The notes under the pieces are model-generated. The model worked only from the letters and a program-made list of their open reading frames with translations. It searched no databases and was not told the DNA's origin. Source: Candidatus Omnitrophota bacterium (GTDB lineage Bacteria > Hinthialibacterota > Hinthialibacteria > JAKQFZ01). Taken from it: DNA of 8,224 nucleotides. The DNA lies in contig JAKQFZ010000156.1 in assembly GCA_029558215.1 (NCBI GenBank), positions 1-8,224 on the forward strand. Direction: 5' to 3'. The first letter of the stretch is position 1; the number at the start of each line of letters is the position of its first letter. Shown in pieces: positions 5,447-8,224 of the stretch. The translations under genes and the position numbers were made by a program.

Positions 5447-6190
5447 TTACTTCCGCCTCATCATCCAGGATGTCGGATTCAAAGCGAGGCGAGATTCCGC
5501 CCCACCGGTCTCCACCATCGTGCTCTCTGGTCCGTTGCGAACTTCGATCACCCGCGACAAGTCTACAACCACGCCGTTGACATTCACCAAAGCTGTCCCC
5601 GAGGAGAAATCCACACTCCGAACGGTTCCAACGACAAAGATGGGGTATTGGATAGGTTCTGCTGTACCCGTATCAGACGAATACGCCTTGACGGTATACT
5701 GGCCATCGGCCAGAACATTGCCTTCGGCGTCTGTTCCATCCCACTCGAAAACAACCTGTCCTGCTTCACTCTCAAGCATCTGCTCCCTGACGACATAACC
5801 ATTGGCATCGAATATCTTCAGGTGAACCCTTGTCCCACTGGGGGGATACAGTTCAAATGTGACGGGACCTTCCATAAGCGAAGTGTCCACGGTGCTCGCA
5901 TAGACGCGCGCCGTTTTGCCGATGAGTCCCACGGACAAGGCGTTGATGCTTGACTCCTGAAGGTTCAACAGAGAGGCAAGAGACTTGTCTAGATTCTTCA
6001 ACTGCTCCAGAGAGCTGAATTGTGCCAACTGTGCAACAAATTCCTGATCTTTCATCGGTTCCAAAGGATCCTGGTTTGCCAACTGTGCCACCAGAAGTTT
6101 GAGGAAATCATCTTTGCCAAGAATGTTGGCTTGGGAGAAGATTTGAGCGTCGGATCCAGAAGTCGTACTCTGTATCGTTCCTACTGCCAT
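5447..6190 (-). CDS. flgD: Flagellar hook assembly scaffold/cap protein FlgD
   Basis: 247-residue hook cap, close to the usual family length. The N-terminal export and assembly region has the family signature LGKDDFLKLLVAQLANQDP at 24-42, followed by EPMKDQEFVAQLAQFSSLEQL (44-64). A tudor-like part starts near residue 84 (SVGLIGKTARVY). The inserted Ig/FnIII-like FLGD domain spans about 112-181, with LKIFDANGYVVRE and FEWDGTDAEGNVLADGQYTV. The tudor fold is completed at about 188-218 (VGTVRSVDFSSGTALVNVNG). The C-terminal 25 residues (SRLALNPTSWMMRRK) are outside the known domains. FlgD caps the hook end so that FlgE can fold and join, and is discarded when the hook is complete. ATG at 6190 has GGAGGTGAG (6204-6196) upstream; fliK ends only 30 bases before, so the genes share a transcript. 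Confidence 0.97.
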   Translation of the reverse strand: MAVGTIQSTTSGSDAQIFSQANILGKDDFLKLLVAQLANQDPLEPMKDQEFVAQLAQFSSLEQLKNLDKSLASLLNLQESSINALSVGLIGKTARVYASTVDTSLMEGPVTFELYPPSGTRVHLKIFDANGYVVREQMLESEAGQVVFEWDGTDAEGNVLADGQYTVKAYSSDTGTAEPIQYPIFVVGTVRSVDFSSGTALVNVNGVVVDLSRVIEVRNGPESTMVETGGAESRLALNPTSWMMRRK

Positions 6191-6220
6191 AAAAACTCAC
6201 CTCCGTTCAGGTCTGGTTGT

Positions 6221-8224
6221 TCACACGCCCTGATAGTATTTTCGGCTGGTTGGGTCGGAATCTTGATTGTAACTCATCCACCACCAGCGTCTTTCTTGAC
6301 GTTGTTGCTGTCTGCCGTCTGATCCGCCCTGTCCACCGTGATTGCCCCCTTGTCGCTGTTCTCCATAGTTTGAAGGACGCTCGCGTTCGGCGTTCGTTCG
6401 ATCCGAGGTCGCCGTCGTGGCATTGACACGCACTTCGGCCAATGGAATTCCCTGCTCCCGAAGGGCTTGCGCCAATTGCTGAAGATTGCGTTCGAGAATG
6501 CCGCGTGTCTCTCCATTGCCACTTTGAAGCCTGGCAACCACCAGACCTTCCTCAAGAGTGACCTTCACCTGAACCGGCCCAAGATCTTCTGGCTCAAGGC
6601 GAATGGTCATCTCGCTGATTCCACCTCTCATCGCGGGGCCCACCTGATCCGCAACCTGCTCCACCAGAGGCTGAGAGAATACGCGTGGCGAAGACTCGAT
6701 CTGAGGCGTAGCCACAGTCCCTCGACTGACGGCAGCGTCAGATCTGGGCGTGAGCAAGGAAGAAGACTCCGGACGATTTCGAACCTCATGAGGCTCAGAG
6801 GGATTTCTGAGTGCCGATTCGGTTTTCGGACGCATCTCGCCCATGTCGCCTCGACGCTGTGACTCAGAGCGCCTGTCTTCCGTGACGGAACGGTCAACTG
6901 GAGCACGCTCAGCACGTAGTACTGGTCTTCGGTCTGGCGCATTCTGCGCGCGCCGCTCTGCCAAGGCCTCATCTCTTGGTGCTGAAGGCACAGATTGTCT
7001 TGTCTCACTTCGTTCAGCGCGCGCACTGAACATCTTGAAGGGATTCCACGACGACTTGATCTGCGTGTCTTGGACGGATCTTGAGATCGAGAGAGACGAA
7101 TCAGCATGTGCTGCTGCGAAGACACCTTTGGCGACTGTCGTTTCCCTGTGTGTTCCGAGGATGTTCTTGAACACCATTGCGTCACCGGGCTTGACCGAGT
7201 CTTCTACCACTTTGGACTCACTCTTTGACAGTACTTGGGCATCTGCAGTCTGTTGTTTGATCATTGGCGGTTGAATCTCTTCTTTCGCGGGCTGACTGGG
7301 AACCTCAGAAAACGACAATTTCATACCGATCTGTGGCACATTCTTCATCTCAGGGCTCTTGAGATCGGCGCCTTGCAGGGGGAGAGAGGATGTTCCGGGG
7401 TTTCTGGGGAGAGGGACAGATGACCTCTGCAGCAAACCCTCCAAAGGACTGCTCGAGGAAGTCTCCGTCTTCATCCGAAGTAACTCATCGATCCTATACG
7501 GCTCCTGAGTATTCTCGCTCAAAGGGAATCTTATCACTGCCTGATCTATGGTTCTTTGAGATTGCACATCGCCTACGCGTATGCCATCACTGACCAGATC
7601 GCGGGAAGATGCATTCAGGGGAATCTTCACCTCAGACTGAATTCGGTTCTCGGACAAGTGGGCATTGCCTGCCTGCCTACCGACACTGACCGGCTCCTGA
7701 GAGACTTCGTTGAGGGCAGTCTTTGTCTCGGCTTGAATCAGGTTCTCAGATGAGTGGGTCTGGCGCACCTGACTACCAGTGCTCACCGGCTCTTTGGAAA
7801 CTTCATTGAGGGGAGTCCTTATATCGGCCTGAATCTGGTTTTCAGGTGAGTGGGCATAGCGCACCTGACTACCAGTGCTCACCGGCTCTTGAGAGACTTC
7901 GTTGAGGGGAGTCTTTATATCGGCTTGAATCGGGTTTTCGGAAGAGTGGGTCTGGCGCACCTGACTACCCACGCTCACCGGCTCTTGAGAGACTTCGTTG
8001 AAAGGAGTCTTTGTCTCGACTTGTATCTGGTTTTCGGAAGAGTGGGTATGGCGCACCTGACTGCCAATGCTGACCGGCTCTTGGGAAACTTCGTTGGAAG
8101 GAGTCTTTGTCTCGGCCTGAATCGGGCTTCCGGAAGATTGGGTATGGCGCACCTGTCTACCAATGCTGACTGGCTCTTTGGAGACTTCACTGAGGGGAGT
8201 CTTTATATCGGCTTGAATCGGGTT
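6221..8224 (-). CDS. fliK: Flagellar hook-length control protein FliK (5' partial)
   Basis: The frame is open from the window end to the TGA at 6223-6221, about 667 codons in view, so the start is outside; the GTG at 8152 is only a valine inside a repeat. The C-terminal Flg_hook domain (bases about 6655-6404) is clear: MTIRLEPEDLGPVQVKVTLE, then LVVARLQSGNGETRGILERN and LQQLAQALREQGIPLAEVRV. This domain contacts the export gate protein FlhB and switches secretion from hook to filament. Upstream lies a long disordered region, rich in Ser, Pro, Gln and charged residues, headed by a tandem array of 32-residue units (7481-8224). About 60 residues follow the domain, rich in Gly, Gln and Arg with a WWW cluster, which is unusual. 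With the array the protein exceeds typical FliK (about 400-500 residues). FliK measures hook length while being exported; the next gene is flgD, 30 bases downstream. Confidence 0.94.
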   Translation of the reverse strand, partial: NPIQADIKTPLSEVSKEPVSIGRQVRHTQSSGSPIQAETKTPSNEVSQEPVSIGSQVRHTHSSENQIQVETKTPFNEVSQEPVSVGSQVRQTHSSENPIQADIKTPLNEVSQEPVSTGSQVRYAHSPENQIQADIRTPLNEVSKEPVSTGSQVRQTHSSENLIQAETKTALNEVSQEPVSVGRQAGNAHLSENRIQSEVKIPLNASSRDLVSDGIRVGDVQSQRTIDQAVIRFPLSENTQEPYRIDELLRMKTETSSSSPLEGLLQRSSVPLPRNPGTSSLPLQGADLKSPEMKNVPQIGMKLSFSEVPSQPAKEEIQPPMIKQQTADAQVLSKSESKVVEDSVKPGDAMVFKNILGTHRETTVAKGVFAAAHADSSLSISRSVQDTQIKSSWNPFKMFSARAERSETRQSVPSAPRDEALAERRAQNAPDRRPVLRAERAPVDRSVTEDRRSESQRRGDMGEMRPKTESALRNPSEPHEVRNRPESSSLLTPRSDAAVSRGTVATPQIESSPRVFSQPLVEQVADQVGPAMRGGISEMTIRLEPEDLGPVQVKVTLEEGLVVARLQSGNGETRGILERNLQQLAQALREQGIPLAEVRVNATTATSDRTNAERERPSNYGEQRQGGNHGGQGGSDGRQQQRQERRWWWMSYNQDSDPTSRKYYQGV
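7481..8224 (-). repeat. Tandem 96-bp repeat array in fliK
   Basis: In transcription order there is a partial unit (8224-8153) followed by seven units of exactly 96 bp: 8152-8057, 8056-7961, 7960-7865, 7864-7769, 7768-7673, 7672-7577 and 7576-7481. The 32-residue unit runs VR-x-x-HSSEN-x-IQA-(D/E)-(I/T)-KTPLNEVSQEPVS-x-GSQ. The five units from 8152 to 7673 are closely alike; by hand, units 7960-7865 and 7864-7769 differ at about 13 of 96 bases. The last two units are strongly decayed: the final one keeps mainly V1, S6, QA, P18-L19 and QEP. The period is a multiple of three, so copy changes keep the frame. The array continues beyond the window. Confidence 0.93.

Noticed and set aside
5402..5953. 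183-codon plus-strand open frame
   Set aside because: It is antisense to flgD, whose protein matches its family throughout; no ribosome site or motif supports it.
6628..7185. 185-codon open frame overlapping fliK on the same strand
   Set aside because: It overlaps the disordered part and the recognised C-terminal domain of fliK in another frame and shows no known motif.
6467..7274. Two overlapping plus-strand open frames inside fliK
   Set aside because: Both are antisense to fliK, without ribosome sites or recognisable domains.
7975..8190. Minus-strand open frame with its own 32-residue periodicity
   Set aside because: It is an out-of-frame reading of the fliK repeat; the 96-bp period makes every frame look periodic.
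7481..8224. Regular repeats suggesting a CRISPR array
   Set aside because: The whole 96-bp unit repeats without unique spacers, and it is translated in one open frame with fliK.

Overview
The window is the distal part of a bacterial flagellar hook/stator operon on the minus strand, followed at its 3' end by a convergent gene for an exported protein. Read in transcription order (high to low coordinates): fliK (hook-length control, 5' end outside the window), flgD (hook cap/scaffold), a small TIGR02530-family flagellar operon protein, flgE (an enlarged hook protein of 717 residues), flbD/swrD (small motility protein), motA and motB (stator). The plus-strand gene at 1-651 lacks its 5' end; it encodes a Thr/Pro-rich linker and a C-terminal golvesin/xanthan-lyase-type carbohydrate-binding-like domain.

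Organism: the order flgD-(TIGR02530)-flgE-flbD-motA-motB is found in spirochaetes, Firmicutes and several deep-branching phyla. FlgE has no cysteine, so it cannot form the lysinoalanine cross-link of spirochaete hooks, and long TPT-type linkers joined to golvesin-like domains are common in uncultured candidate phyla. A flagellated bacterium of a poorly sampled phylum is the best guess; the sequence alone does not fix the taxon. Base composition looks moderate and codon use looks even along the operon, with no sign of transposons, phage, tRNA, rRNA or CRISPR.

Layout: 1-651 exported protein C-terminus; 652-737 convergent intergenic gap with a hairpin; 738-1547 motB; 1568-2344 motA; 2345-2439 gap with a strong sigma-70-like promoter and a palindrome at the predicted start site; 2440-2649 flbD; 2650-2769 gap with a perfect 12-bp hairpin and a smaller one; 2770-4923 flgE; 4924-5015 gap with an 8-bp stem; 5016-5411 TIGR02530 protein; 5447-6190 flgD; 6221-8224 fliK. 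Most genes have good Shine-Dalgarno sequences; two start with GTG.

How the genes work together: FlgD caps the growing hook, FlgE subunits polymerise under it, FliK measures the hook and switches export specificity, and MotAB supplies torque, with FlbD/SwrD probably supporting stator function. The most unusual features are a tandem 96-bp (32-residue) repeat array in the ruler part of FliK that runs off the window, a duplicated insertion domain plus calcium-loop-like motifs in the hook protein, and an internal promoter that may uncouple motAB from the hook genes.
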